A stretch of DNA of 64,000 nucleotides from the NCBI GenBank assembly GCA_010093685.1, contig MU006232.1, forward strand, positions 645,427 to 709,426, written 5' to 3'. Origin of the DNA: Ophiobolus disseminans. Lineage: Eukaryota > Ascomycota > Dothideomycetes > Pleosporales > Phaeosphaeriaceae. The notes under the pieces were generated by a model. The model was given only the letters and a program-made list of their open reading frames with translations, was not told where the DNA came from and did no database searches. The position numbers and the translations under genes were made by a program. Positions 10,275-22,800 of the stretch are shown in pieces; position 1 is the first letter of the stretch, and each line of letters opens with the position of its first letter.

Positions 10275-11988
10275 ATGCATGTAGAGCACCCGGCCTCCAC
10301 AGGCACCTCAAACAGCACCGAGCTGTCGACGAGACCAGATGCTGCCGCTCTAGCCAACGAAAAGCAGACTCATGTGGAAATTGAGCCACTGCCGCGCGAT
10401 GTGACAGGTTGGAAATGGGTCCTGGCCTCGATAGCAATCCTGTCATCCATCTTCCTCTACGCCCTAGATGCGACCGTCGTCGCCGCCGTGCAACCCATCA
10501 TCGTCACCGACTTCGGTGCGGTCGACAAGCTCGCCTGGCTCAGCGTAGCCTTCCTCCTGGCCGCGACAGCAACAAACATGGTGTGGGGTCGCGTATACAC
10601 GCAGTTCAACTCCAAGTGGCTCTACCTCGGCAACGTCTTCCTCTTCGAGGTCGGCTCGGCTATCTGTGGCGCCGCGCCTAACATGAATGTCATGATTGTG
10701 GGGCGCGCCCTTTGTGGTGTCAGCGGATCCGGGTTATACGTCGGTGTTATGAGCCTTATCGCCGTCACCACTACCATGGCTGAGCGACCTTTGTACATTT
10801 CCGCAACCGGCATTACCTGGGGCCTGGGAATTGTGCTTGGTCCGGTAGTCGGCGGGGCCTTTAGCCAATCCAACGTCGGGTGGCGCTGGTGAGATATATG
10901 AGGCTGACAGCGATAATATTGGCTGATAGCGATATAGGTCGTTCTACATCAATCTTTTTATTGGAGGCGTCTGCGCTCCTGCCTGGCTATTTTTGCTTCC
11001 GAGCAAGGATCCCCGTCCTGGCGTTTCCTACAAACAGCGGTTCGCAGAGCTGGACTACCTTGGAGCGGCGTTACTAATGGGGGCTTTGACAAGCTTCGTC
11101 CTGGCTATCAACTGGGGCGGTGTCACATATCCCTGGGATTCTGGTCGCATCATCGGAGTCTTCGTCACGTCTGGCGCCCTCTTCATCCTACTTGGGGTTC
11201 AGCAGGTGTGGGCTATCTTCACCACCCTTCCCCGGCGCCTAATCCCGCTCCAATTTTTCCGCTCCAGAACCATCCTCATTCTCTTTAGCACCACATCAGC
11301 ATCAGGGGCCGCTGCCTTCATCCCCATATACTTTGTTCCTCTTTTCTTCCAGTTCACTCGCAACGACAATGCGCTCGACGCTGGTGTGCGACTGTTGCCC
11401 CTAATCATTGTCATGGTTGTCGTGGTCCTCGCCAATGGAGTGCTCATGGCCAAGTTTGGCTATTATTTTCCCTGGTATATCTTTGGCGGATTATTCACTG
11501 TAGCCGGCGGCGCCCTCATGTTCACCGTTGACCAAGATACCAGCTTAAGCAACATCTACGGGTATACAGTTCTCATTGGTCTCGGTGTAGGTATGTATCT
11601 CCAAGCCTCTTTTTCGGTAACGCAGGCTGTGGTGGAACCTGAGAATGTGCCACCAGCTGTAGGCTTCATCACCTGTGCTCAGTTTCTTGGCGTGACGATC
11701 GCTCTTGCGATCGCCAACACCGTCTTTCTGAACCAGAGCGCGGATGGAATTCAGAAGATTTTGCCGGAAATGCCTCACGAGGACATTCAAGCGGCTATTG
11801 AAGGTGCCGCCAGCGATTTCGTCAAGAGCCTTAGCCCGGACCTCCAAAAGCGCGTGTTGGGTGCCATCGTCGATGCCATCAGTACAACGTATGCTCTCGT
11901 CATTGCTGCGGGCGCATTGGTGACGGTGCTGAGTCTGGTGATGAAGAGGGAAAAGCTGTTCATGGAGACTGGTGTGGCCGGAGGTTAG
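10275..11988 (+). CDS. MFS drug:H+ antiporter (DHA2-like, 14 TM)
   Basis: Two exons (10275-10888, 10938-11988) give 554 residues. After a polar tail of about 50 residues come multiple hydrophobic spans. A WGRVY segment sits in the loop after TM2, with an RALCGVSGSGLY segment and a GxxxGPVVGG antiporter-type motif (GLGIVLGPVVGGAF). The intron interrupts the conserved GWRWSFYIN segment, which is restored by splicing. The family exports small toxic or secondary metabolites across the plasma membrane by proton antiport. Its place beside the pathway regulator and NRPS cluster suggests it exports the cluster product (inference). It converges with the regulator gene 93 bases away. Confidence 0.93.
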
Positions 11989-12081
11989 TAGCCTTGTACA
12001 CAAGAAGGGATAGAAGCGTGGTCTTTGCTAGATAGAATCGCTCGGAGAAGATAAATTGAGTCTCTACTTACAGTGTCTGAA

Positions 12082-13266
12082 TCAATAAACCTGAGTTCCG
12101 GTCATCTGAGCTTCTGACGTGCTTGACGCTTGTTTCGGGGGAGAAGCGGCTCTGTCAGCTACGTCCGCCATACTGCACAACACGTTCCTGAATTCCCCAA
12201 TCACAGTCTCCAGGTGACGAATGTTGGCATGTGCCATCGCAGACGGGGTGCAAAGCTTGCCTAACATATGCTGACCCTTGGCCTTGATAGCATCCAACAC
12301 GTCGGTTGCCTGGTGGATGAGCGAAGTGACAAGCATGGCCCTTAGCTTGGGATCGTGGATTGCGACCTCACAGCCGCCAAAAGTCATGTTGATGACGCTG
12401 ACCATGTCGGCTTTGACGAGGTACTCGAAACCACGGCTGGTCTGCTGGAAGACTGCCATAATACAGACCAAATCGACGCATGTGATGTCGCATGCGCTGC
12501 AGTGGACAATGTCCTGGAAGCCCTCTACCACCCTCTGCATCCCTTTGAAGACATTGTCGAGCTGCTTCTCTTGCATAGCGGCAGTGACTCTACGATTGAG
12601 CGTCACCAGACTCTCCCGGCACTGACACTTGGGAAGCGATAATAATTGGCTCGGCTGCGACAGACCGTTGGTGGGGGCCATGGTGATGACGCTACCAAGA
12701 GTTGTCGGCAATAGTGGGGCGGCTGCTGTCAAATTTTGGTCCTTTGGCGAACATGTTGGTATGTGATGTATTGTATCAGCAGCATTAGAAAAGTATTCTA
12801 CATTGAGATCTGTGTTCATGGGCGGCCAAGCAAAGTCGTTGAGAGCTTGTTGATCAGCGTTGGGCGTCCAGCCGGCCATGTCATCAAATGCCTCATCGTA
12901 TGCCGCGGCATCCATGGAAAGACAATTGGAGGCATTGGTCATGTCCAAGTCGATGGCTATCTCTTCCGGCGTCGTTTGGGTAGCGGCGATGGGTGAAGCA
13001 ATGTCGGTCGTGGAAGAAGGTTCGGTTTGAGGAGGGGTATCCAGCGCGCCGATATTTGTGTACCTGCAGATGATATTGCGACTGGTGCATCGGTCGCACT
13101 GCGGCTGGTTGTCGCACTTGACTTTGCCCGTTCGACACGCTTGACACGCTGTCATGGGTCGACGGACCAGCGGCTTAGGCCCGGAACTCTGCCACTTCAG
13201 GATGAAGTTGTGGGGAATTTCACCTTTGCGAGAACCGCGGGGTTTGCGGGGTGTCGATGAGGCCAT
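12082..13266 (-). CDS. Zn2Cys6 transcription factor, AflR-like
   Basis: A single exon of 394 residues from the first ATG, at 13266. The binuclear zinc cluster is complete: Cys41, 44, 51, 57, 60 and 67 (C-x2-C-x6-C-x5-C-x2-C-x6-C), followed by RYTN. A low-complexity middle part leads to a C-terminal helical, Cys-containing region (about 245-375) resembling the AflR regulatory domain of secondary-metabolite regulators. It sits between the MFS exporter and the methyltransferase, ligase and NRPS genes, so it is the best candidate for the pathway-specific activator. The regulated promoters cannot be read directly; no clear repeated palindrome was found by eye. Confidence 0.9.
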   Translation of the reverse strand: MASSTPRKPRGSRKGEIPHNFILKWQSSGPKPLVRRPMTACQACRTGKVKCDNQPQCDRCTSRNIICRYTNIGALDTPPQTEPSSTTDIASPIAATQTTPEEIAIDLDMTNASNCLSMDAAAYDEAFDDMAGWTPNADQQALNDFAWPPMNTDLNVEYFSNAADTIHHIPTCSPKDQNLTAAAPLLPTTLGSVITMAPTNGLSQPSQLLSLPKCQCRESLVTLNRRVTAAMQEKQLDNVFKGMQRVVEGFQDIVHCSACDITCVDLVCIMAVFQQTSRGFEYLVKADMVSVINMTFGGCEVAIHDPKLRAMLVTSLIHQATDVLDAIKAKGQHMLGKLCTPSAMAHANIRHLETVIGEFRNVLCSMADVADRAASPPKQASSTSEAQMTGTQVY

Positions 13267-14741
13267 GTTGAACAGACTACGGGACTTGGAGGCAGAGATA
13301 AACGAAGACACTGAAGAAAGGGATGTTTGTACAGTCTTGGGCGCTCGGGCCTCGTGCACGGGGCACGGGGCACGCCCTCTCGCACGTACCGGTACCCGCG
13401 GTCATGTATGCAGTCAGATCCCCGCACCCATCTTACTGAAGATCGCATACTGTTTTCGCACTCCACGAAATTGAAGCACAACAAAACCAGACAATAGTTC
13501 TCCCCATGCAAAGAGTTAGAGCACATAGGTACGCCTGCGCCATTGACCTCCAAGCTGCAGGTGTCCCTTCAACCGCCCATGGCCAACGACAAAACGTCGC
13601 GGAAACGCGAAATACTCAGCTTATCGGCTAACACAGCGTCGATCTTAGCGTGGACGACTGTCGAAGCCTACGTGCGATGTCGTGCTTGTAGGCTTTCTCC
13701 AAGATATGACTCGAAATGGCTTGATGCAACGAGCCCCGCAGGTGGCTGCATCAACCGTTGGAGGGACGGACCGCTTCCGCTGCGTAGCCTCCACCTCGTC
13801 GTATCATCGTGGTCTAGAGTAGCGAAGCTCATTGTGTAGACCACACCGTCGACACGTATTTAAAAGAGACGGACGCAAATGTTCGAGTTTGTCACTGGAA
13901 CATCACCTCTGTCGCCATCTTTGCGAGGAGCTAGTAGGGGATGGTGCACACTGGATAGTCTCAGATATCTAGAACACGTCAGACTCTTTGTAGGGCGTCT
14001 CCCACAACTCTACTTCACCTGAAGCTCACTCAGGGGCTCCAATTTGATCGCTACCTCGGCCATTGGTCAGCCCCCGCTCGACCACTGCAAACATAGAACC
14101 TCCGAAATGCAATAGCTGGTCTCGCATCAAGCAACGGCTAAAGCCTCGTCAGGCGTTCTCATCCGCTTCGGTCGAGATACATCGCGGGAATTTATGCGTC
14201 ACTAGAAATCTCGCGAAGTACATGCAATCCTGCAGGAGCTTTGGAAGGATTCTGCTCCATGACACGTTCGTACAATGGCTCTACTTTCGACATACGGGAA
14301 GCTCGATTGTGCAAGAGCGAAGGTTTGCGTTCACAACGGAGCGTCCGCGCTCCCCACAAACACCTTGTATTACAGGTGCGGAGTCACCACTCTGGACAGT
14401 ATGACATGTGGCTAAAACTAAGTTAGGAGATCTGCACGCCCATAAAGGATCATCTCTTGGCGCTTACCATAAATGCCGAAAGTGAACGCCTTTGCATTAC
14501 GTTTGCCCGCCCGCCAACACCCACCCTTGTCATCGAACCTGGAGCTCAGAACCTGCGAGTCTTGTCCGAGCCATATTTGCAGCAGTATTCAACTAAGTCG
14601 GACGTGTGCGACACCATCCAGCTATAAGCTTACGTCACTTTTCATGTCTAACGTTGCAGTAGCTCGGACAACTAGTATTGCTTAGAGCAAAGATCATTAC
14701 GACTTTCGAAGCATGGGTATTGATCAAGAAGGCCACATGTA
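13267..14741. other. Intergenic, regulator promoter and spacer
   Basis: Nearly 1.5 kb without a supported gene. Frames at 13543-13839 and 14063-14404 show no family features and no start or splice support. It contains the regulator's upstream region and the 3' flank of the next methyltransferase. Confidence 0.5.
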
Positions 14742-15674
14742 CTATCCCTTTTTGGTCGCTAATACTATAACAACAGGCGTCTCGATTCGGGCCTGCTCTC
14801 CGTTCAGAACCAACCCCAACTCGTCCCAGAGGTGTTGAATCTCTGATTCCTCGATCTTTGGTACCCATGTCGCGAGATAGCCCTTCAACCAATCGATGCC
14901 TTGCACATCAGACCAGTTCTCGTCGCCCTCAACCCATACTGTCTCCTCGTCCGCCCTGATATTTTTCGCTCTGATTCGATGGTCGATCTTGAAGTGCTCT
15001 GCGCTTCCCTCGCAATTGATGTAGATTCGTTTGATATTGTCCCATTCGGCGTCGGGAAAGCCAATGCATTGAAATCCCGAATTGACGATTTCGAAAGCAC
15101 GATCATACAGCTCGCCCTGTGTACGCTTCGAGTACTCATCCCAGATGGCTTTCCAAACTTTCTGCGCACCTGCATGGCCCGTTATACGCGGCCGGCTGTA
15201 GTACGTCATTACGAGTGTACCGCCAATTGCGAGTTCCCGGCCGAATTCGTGCACCACAACGGCAGTATCTGTCCACTGCATCATTTCGCACGCAGCAATC
15301 AGGTCGACATTTGCAGATGCGACCGAGCTTTTTTCGGCAGCTTCCTGCAGGAAAGTGAGCCTGTTCTCGGCGATTCCAGAGTCTTCCACAAGCAACTTCC
15401 GTGCGAGCGTAGTATAGCCATTGTTGGGGTCTGACACAATGACGTTCTTGAAGCGAGAGGCCAGCGTCAAAGAGGCGATACCACAACCAGCACCGACGTC
15501 GTGAGCTATGTTGTAGGCTGCGTTGGATTTCTGAGAATGGTATGCGAACATATGGCTGAAGAAGGATTGCGGGTAAAGTGGTCGGAAAGACAGGTATTTG
15601 GACCAGTCGGCACCTTCGCTGACGGAGAACCCAAATTCTAAACCCTCAGATTTCGATTCGGTAGTGACGGCCAT
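14742..15674 (-). CDS. SAM-dependent methyltransferase, class I (trans-aconitate-MT-like)
   Basis: A single exon of 310 residues. An N-terminal segment with SxGADWSKYLSFRPLYP is followed by SAM motif I, HDVGAGCGIASL (about 58-69). An acidic SDPN segment follows, then a post-motif CEMMQW region. This order is typical of fungal trans-aconitate 3-methyltransferase-like proteins (methyltransferase type 11), which methylate carboxylates or hydroxyls of small molecules. It lies in the NRPS cluster and is divergent from the second methyltransferase. A tailoring role, such as methyl-ester or O-methyl formation, is inferred. Confidence 0.88.
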   Translation of the reverse strand: MAVTTESKSEGLEFGFSVSEGADWSKYLSFRPLYPQSFFSHMFAYHSQKSNAAYNIAHDVGAGCGIASLTLASRFKNVIVSDPNNGYTTLARKLLVEDSGIAENRLTFLQEAAEKSSVASANVDLIAACEMMQWTDTAVVVHEFGRELAIGGTLVMTYYSRPRITGHAGAQKVWKAIWDEYSKRTQGELYDRAFEIVNSGFQCIGFPDAEWDNIKRIYINCEGSAEHFKIDHRIRAKNIRADEETVWVEGDENWSDVQGIDWLKGYLATWVPKIEESEIQHLWDELGLVLNGEQARIETPVVIVLATKKG

Positions 15675-16207
15675 TATTGAAAAGATTTTTGAGAGGGAAT
15701 TTGTATTAATTCTGGACTTTGGGAGGTTCTCTTACACGCTGTATATGTCATCTTAGGGCATTCAAGCCGAGTTCAGTCCTTAATGAAGGTAGTGCTTTTT
15801 CCGATGCTCGAGAGCCTATCAAGTCACTTGTGGGCCTTTTCACGGTGTATTACTGCCTTTTATAGCGCAGTGCCGAGGCAATGCAAAGTTGTTGGATACA
15901 GAGGAACTCTATCAACATGAAGAGTATGCTCGAGGTGAAACAGTGCGTCGGAACTGTGTTCCGCGAGGGCCTTCAGCCGCACTTGAGACGTCAGCCAACA
16001 CCCCAAATGTAGCTGATATGCTTTTATGTTCACATCAGATTGGGAAATGCACCGCCGACTTGTTCAGGATAGGCAAGGGAAAGACGACGATGGAAAACTC
16101 TCATGCCCTTTTGTTCTGCCTATGAAAGACTACTCAAGACCTGAGGGCCTCGAGCTCACGAACCAGCTTAACGCAATCGACTACAGTCATCTATTTTACT
16201 TGTCAAA
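15675..16207. promoter_or_regulatory. Divergent promoter of the two methyltransferase genes
   Basis: A 533-base region between divergently transcribed cluster genes. No gene was seen. It is a natural place to look for binding sites of the AflR-like regulator. Confidence 0.45.
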
Positions 16208-17142
16208 ATGGCTACATCTGTTGGAAAAACATTGACGCATGCCGACGTCAACTCTAAGAGTGTCGACTGGACGAATGGAATAACAAAGGCGTCGCGAGAC
16301 GTTGCATGGTACCAAGCGTCTTTGACCAGGGTTCCCGAAACTGCAATTCAGGTGTTCCGGGAATACTCAGGGATACCAGATGAGGAGATTCTGGACCACA
16401 TATACAAGGTCCGAGATCAGGCCTGGGACGTGTGAGTATAGCCGTCCGCAACACACGCCTCTTCTTCTGACGATTCTATAGTCTACCATATCCATGCATT
16501 GGTGTCTTCCGCTTCCTTGACTTCCCAGCGTGCCTTTCGCCGGTATATGAAGAGGTTCTGGGGCGTGTCAGCGCAGGCGAGACATTGCTGGACCTTGGCT
16601 GCTGCTTTGGTCAGGACATTCGTAAGCTGGTTCAAGACGGAGCGCCGTCCGACAACATAATCGGAGTCGACCATGAATCTCGTTTCATCGACCTTGGTTA
16701 TGAGCTATTCGGGGATCGTGAGACGCTCAAGTCGCGTTTTTACACGGGAGACGTTTTCGCCCAAGACTTCTTGGCTAACATGAGGGGTCAAATCGACATC
16801 ATCTTCGTTGGATCTTTCTTGCATCTATTCACCTTCGACCAGCAGAAGGTTGTCCTGGCTCAGCTCTGCAAGCTGTTGCGACATCGAGAAGGATCACTGG
16901 TGTTTGGGAGACACGTAGCCACTGAAGGAAAAGGAGGAACACTCCGTATGGACACTCTTGGCTGGGATGTGTATCATCATAGTCCGGACACCATCCGCCA
17001 GTTGTGGGATACGGCGCCTGAGGGTGAATGGGAAGTTACTTCTGAACTCATGCCCTATGCATCTGAGGGCTGGAGTAACGGTGTGAACTGGCAGGGAGGA
17101 AATCATGTTAAGCAGCAGTACTTCAGTGCTAGATGGCAGTAG
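16208..17142 (+). CDS. SAM-dependent methyltransferase of the fungal secondary-metabolite (AusD-like) type
   Basis: Two exons (16208-16431, 16482-17142) give 294 residues. Splicing restores the AWDVLPYPCIGVFRFLD stretch, a hallmark of a fungal methyltransferase family common in meroterpenoid and polyketide clusters. SAM motif I is LLDLGCCFGQD (about 109-119), followed by a GVDHE acidic segment and an FVGSFLHLF post-motif. Start context is CAAAATGGC. It probably O-methylates the product or an intermediate. It converges with the acyl-ligase gene. Confidence 0.9.
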
Positions 17143-17464
17143 CATAGTCAATTTCCATGATATACTACCACTTGACCTTCAAAACGTTCTGTTCCTAGTT
17201 GTCTTACATCCACGTGCTACTACAAATGACGTGCGCAGGCCGGATCTATGATGTGGCTGTAACTACCGTCTACGGCGCGATCCGTTGCTTGAGCCAAGCC
17301 ATGCCGTACGCTGTGTGCTGCTGACGGTACTTTACCCGGTCACGCGAATCGTGTGAACGGCAACTAAATCTGTACTACATTTTCCGACCCCGTTTAGGCA
17401 ATCTATTTCCGGAAATGCTAAATCAGGTAAAATTTAGAGCTGTATACATGAGATTGCCGAGCTT
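17143..17464. other. Convergent intergenic spacer
   Basis: A 322-base spacer between two convergent cluster genes. It should hold both 3' ends; nothing else was seen. Confidence 0.5.
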
Positions 17465-19572
17465 TCAACATTGCCTCTTTTGCTGCAACAGATTACTTGC
17501 GATCGTCCGCAGCTCGCCTTTCAGGAGCTTACCGGTATGATTGCACGGAAGTTCATTGGGTACTCCTGCCCCATCTCCAAGCCAGAAGTAGTGCTCCGGA
17601 ACCTTGTGAGGAGCGACTTTATGTCTCAGCCAAAACTTGATCTCTTTTGTTCCAAGCTCGGCTGTTTCCGTCTGACATGCACGCTTGATGAAGACTCCTA
17701 CAATCTCTCCCCAATGATCATCGGGTATGCCAATGCAAGCTGCGGTCTCGATGCCGGGATTCTCTTCCAGTACCTTCTCGATATCCGAGGGGAATATGTT
17801 TTCTCCTCCTGGTACGAGCGAAAAAGTTAGTTCTTATTTGCATGCAAGGATGAGGCTTGCTTCAGTATGACGCATTGAGCTCACCACTCACCTCGCTTGA
17901 TCATGTCTTTGACTCTCCCCGTGACGATACAACGTCCAGCAGCGTTGATGGTGACGAGATCGCCTGTCCGTAACCACTGTCGCCCGTCCAGATCCGTGAA
18001 CAAGGCTTCATTTGTTTTGCTCTGGGTTTTGTAGTAGCCCTTGAAGTTGAGATATCCAGCAAGTAATAACTCGCCAGCAACTCCCGAGTTAAGAGTTTTC
18101 AGGTCATCGTCAACAACTTTCGCAAAGCTATGAGGTAATAAAGTACCCACTGACACGTGATCGTCTAGAAGAGAGTCCTGAGAAGGATCTGTCATGAAGA
18201 CCACGCCAGAAGCCTCAGTCATGCCTGCCTAACGATCAGTTCAATAAATGCATGCCATTCAAGTTATCTTACCGTAGGCGTAAGCAAGACCTGTAAGCGC
18301 AAACTCGTTTTTGAGTCGTTGCAACAAGGTAAGCGATAGCGTTGAGCCCGCAACAATTCCGGTACGCAAGCAGATCTCGTGCGAATACTTCTTGGCATCT
18401 GGGTGATCCAGCATCGCCTGAAACATGGTAGCGACCGCGAAGATGACAGTACATCTCTCCTGTGAAAGCGCCTCCAGGCTGGCGCCACTCAAAAAGATGT
18501 CGAACGGTATAACGACTGTACACCCGTGCATGACAGATCCTAGGATCCCGCACACCAGTCCAAAACAGTGGGATAGCGGAACACAACAGCAGACCACCTC
18601 ATCCTGTGTGTAACCAAGGCGATGACCTACAACCCAGGCGTTCCCAAGGAGATTTCTTTCTCTTTGTTAGCTTGATCCGAATACAGAACCAGTGGTACGC
18701 ACTGATGTGACAACATGGCAGCTTTCCGCAGGCCAGTAGTACCACTCGTAAACTGTACGCAGAGCGTGTCATCTGGATGCGACGCAGCCCAAAATTGCGT
18801 CAGAAGACTGCGGTGATCGTGGTCGCTAGGTACATTTAGGAACTCATCCCATGTTTTTAGCCCGTCTACATGTGGTCTCTCACTCGTTGACAGTCGAACA
18901 ACGAGCGAATCACGGGTACGAGTCTGAGCAAGGCTAGCGAGAAGATCATCGTTCTTCCGATAGCCAATTCGACCAGCAACAAAGATAGCAGCAGGATCTG
19001 TAGTGTGAAACAAATAAGTACAATATCTTCAAAATGATCCAAGCAGATGAGAAAGAAGGGAGGTGCTTACCAAGGAAGTCCACCGCTGCAATAACCTCAT
19101 CCGCTGTGAAAGTGGGATTGATGATGGAGAATACAGCACCAATCGCACCGACGGCAAAGAAGAGCTGCATGTACTCAATCGAGTTCCCGGCTAACACAAC
19201 GACATGATCCCTGGGATGCACGCCTTGCACGAGTAGACTTAGCGCGATATTTTGGCATTCGGTATGTAGATCGCGGTAGGTCACGCGCTTGCGCTGCCAT
19301 CGTGATATCGCAGCTACTCTATTAGGGTAGAGGTCGTATTGCGCATCGAGCAGCTGTCCTATGTTAAGTTCTGGGAGTGGTGGTGCACTAGCTGCGGTGA
19401 ACGTCGCACTTCGAAGCACATCCATGATTTGAGCTGCAACTCCCGAGATTTTGTGCACAAAGCGCGTTAATGTATCGGCACGTTTGCAAATCGAATGCTT
19501 CACGGATGCGTAATCCTTCCCACAAACGAGCGCAAGATCGCGATGTATGATTTTTAGATCCGTGTTCGGCAT
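17465..19572 (-). CDS. Stand-alone acyl/aryl-adenylating enzyme (AMP-dependent synthetase/ligase)
   Basis: Five exons, 5' to 3' on the minus strand: 19572-19071, 18997-18703, 18655-18273, 18224-17892 and 17808-17465. They give 618 residues. The core motifs of the ANL superfamily are present: the phosphate loop FTSGTTGLRKAAMLSH, YGMTEASG rebuilt across the 48-base intron at 18225-18272, a GYYKT segment, RTGDL, GRVKDMIKRGGENIFPSDIE and the catalytic Lys region NHTGKLLKGEL close to the C-terminus. There is no carrier domain. An N-terminal extension of about 70 residues is unusual, and an internal Met at 50 could be the real start. It lies 278 bases downstream of the NRPS in the same orientation. 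The NRPS starts with an unpaired carrier domain, so I infer that this enzyme activates a carboxylic acid and loads it there. A plain acyl-CoA ligase is the alternative. Confidence 0.9.
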
Positions 19573-19850
19573 ATTACTGCTGGATCTGGCCCAAACTCTG
19601 TAGCAGCGGGATTAGGCAACGCAATGAATATCATGTACTTACTACTTGTAGACAATGCAAAACGCCTAGTCTGTTTGATTACGACGAAGCTTCTATGAAT
19701 TTCAAACTCTCTATCCTAAGAATTGGCAATTGTCTGAGACATACTAAGAGCAAATTGGCTGAGTGTCAGAACGACCTCGACATGCAACTAGCAAATGGCA
19801 AGTATGTTTGGCTATTCAATAGTTCTACTACGTAGATCGAGTTGCAGCTC

Positions 19851-22800
19851 TTAGCTAGTGATGGACTTTACTTTACCCCAAAAGCAGTCTGCTACTGCCT
19901 TCATGCTACTAGCATCGAATAGATGAGCATCGAATTCGAAAGAGGGTCGAAAGGTATCGTCGTCTGTGATGTACAGTATCCGGACCAGGACATCGAACTG
20001 TGCAACAAGTTTGGTCAGCAGCTACACCTTGATTGAGACAAAAGGGCAAAAGAAGGAAACTAAGCAACTCACGTGCCAAGGGTCTCTCGACTTCCTCAAA
20101 TTGTCATCAACCCTAGTCTTCTCCGACCGCACGGCTGATGGGCGTCTCATGAAGTTCAAGGCTGTATTGAACAGCTTTGCCCCCTTCATTTGCTGTTCGA
20201 TCACTTCTCTGACATTACTGGCAGTGTGGTGACTGTCTTCGATCCGTTGTTCCTGCATTCTCTGTGCCAAACGTGCGAGCTCCTCGGGTCCGCTCTCAGC
20301 CGAGATGCCTTGTACATGGTACGGAAGCACGTTAATCAACGGACCGACGATATCAAACACATTGGGGACGTTATCATCACGACCGGAGATGACGTACTCA
20401 AACGCGACGTCCGACGAGCCTGTGTAGGCGCTCAGAGTCTGTGCCCAGGCTGCATCCCAGATACTTGCAGGCGTGATGGACTTCTGGGAGCTAAACGCTC
20501 GTAGCGACTGCGCTTTGATTTCTGGGAGATAGATGATAGTCTTGTTGAAGCTCGGGGGGACCGGATTAGCAACGGGCAGAGACAGTAAGCATGGTCGTTG
20601 TTCATGAAGCGCCAATGCCCAGTGCTTGTCGTCGGCATTGATGCGGTCGGGACGATGAGCAGAGACGAAAGCCTTGTAGGACGCAGACTCTTTTAAAGTG
20701 AATACATCGTCTGGGTTATCGTATGCGCTCAGAAGCGCCTCCTGGAGGAGTTTAGAAGACCATCCATCAATGGCCAGATGATATATCTCAATGTGAGCGT
20801 AGTATCTCTCGCCATGTCGAGAGAAGTGAGCCCGATGTGGCAAGAAGCAGTCGTTGACGGATGGTGAGGATGATGAAAAGCAGGGCTCGTCTTCATCCGC
20901 TTCGGCTGAAGATATGGCAACCTCTGGCTCGGCATTGTTGCTCAAGACGATTTGGACCGGATCAAGCATATCAGTTGGATCCGACAAGAATATACTTCGC
21001 AGAATCGGAAACCTCTGAATAACACGTTTCCACGCCCTCGCCAGGCGTTCCAGAGAGATTGGGTCCGAGGTAAGCGACCAGACTTCCATTTCCCAAGACA
21101 TTAAAAAGAGGCGGCGATCGACTTTTCGCGCTCTTATCATCTCACGCTGAAAAGGCGCCAAAGGGTAGACGTCTTCAACTTGGACCAACGGCTGCTTAGC
21201 CAAACGTGATACAAGTATCTGTTGAAAGGGTGCGGCAACCTTGGTGATCTGTGGGAGAGGCCCAACGGGTTCGACCTCCGTACTCGCCATGTCACGGCTA
21301 TGGCTACGGTGCTCGACCAGCTTTTCAAGAACGCCCAAAGATCTGGTACTGACGAGATCACGGACTGTAACGGACAAGCCACCTTTTTTGGCGCGAGAGA
21401 CAATCTGGATCGCAGCGATCGAATCACCCCCAATAGCGATAAAGGAAGTATTCCTATTTATGCTTTCCACGGGCACATTCAGTACTGCGCTCCAAAGAAG
21501 CCGCAACGTATCAGCGAGTGATTGTGGAAGGACTTCGGCAAAATCGCTTCCTCCCACATTATCGGTCAACTCCAGATATTCATCGTGACTCAGGTTATGG
21601 ACCCATGTGTTGATCGACTTTCGATCAATCTTGCCGGAGATCAGTAGCGGGATGTCTGGTAGAACGACCCAAACGGAAGGCACCATGTACTCGGGAAGAA
21701 CAAGGAGGAGACGAGTCTTGAGGTCTTCCAGCATAGCCGTATCCTGCCTGGAAACAATGATGTCTGAACTATTGTGGTTGCGCAAATCAGGCTTCGTGAA
21801 CGAAACAACAGCCACAAGCTGCCGCGCACAAGGACCCGACTTCGGCAATGTGGCAAGAGCAGCTGTGGCGTTGTTTATAGTCATGAGTTGGTTTTCGATT
21901 TCTCCCAGCTCGATACGGAAGCCGCGCAGCTTGACTTGAGTGTCGCGTCGGCCGACAATTTGGAATGTCCCATCAGGATTATATCGGCCAAGATCACCAC
22001 TTCGGTATATCATGGAGTGTGGGGCAAGCTTGGGATCCATGTTCCGCAGCCATGCAGGCGCGGGTAAGAAAGCTGCATCCGTGCTAACCTTGTCCCCAAG
22101 ATATCCTGCCCCGAGATGGGCCCCGGACATGACCAATTCTCCCACGCAGCCAATCGCACTCAACTGATGGTAGTCGTTGGGATCAACGATCCATGTAGTG
22201 GTCCCAATGCCCCGGCCAATGTTTCCTGGATGAGAATCTGCTGAAACTCTGAGATTTGCGGAAGACCATACAGCCGTTTCCGACGGACCATAGGCACACG
22301 TCAGGTCTACAAAACCAGCCCACCTGCTTACCGTCTCTTTGGTGATCGGCTCTCCTGAAAGAATCATCGTCTTCAAGGTCGGTACATCGTCTGGGTAGAG
22401 GAGATTAGCTACTGTCGGAACTACTAGTAATGTGTTCGCGTTTAGCGATGTGATCGCCCCGGCCAAGTTGTGCAGTCGGTCGTGTTCGGAGGGCACACAG
22501 ATACAGCCTCCATGTGCAAGAGTGGTGAAGAATTCGGCGATTGAGATGTCAAAGGTGTGAGCGCAAAACTGCAATGTCCGCCAATGAGGTCCTGCAGCAA
22601 ACGCGGCTCCGTGGTGGATAATGGAAGTGCATATAGCCTGATGAGACATGAGAATGCCTTTCGGTTTGCCGGTACTTCCAGAAGTAAAGAGCAGGTATGC
22701 AATGCTACTTGGCAACGAGGTCGCTACCGGAACCTCGCTGGTTGAAGGAGACGGGGGCGGACCATCGACTGTTACGACGTAGCGGCAGAGTTGATGTAGC

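Noticed and set aside
20022..20072. NRPS ending directly after DPWH with a read-through tail
   Set aside because: The tail is intron sequence (GTGAGT...TGTAG). Removing 51 bases restores the conserved C-domain end.
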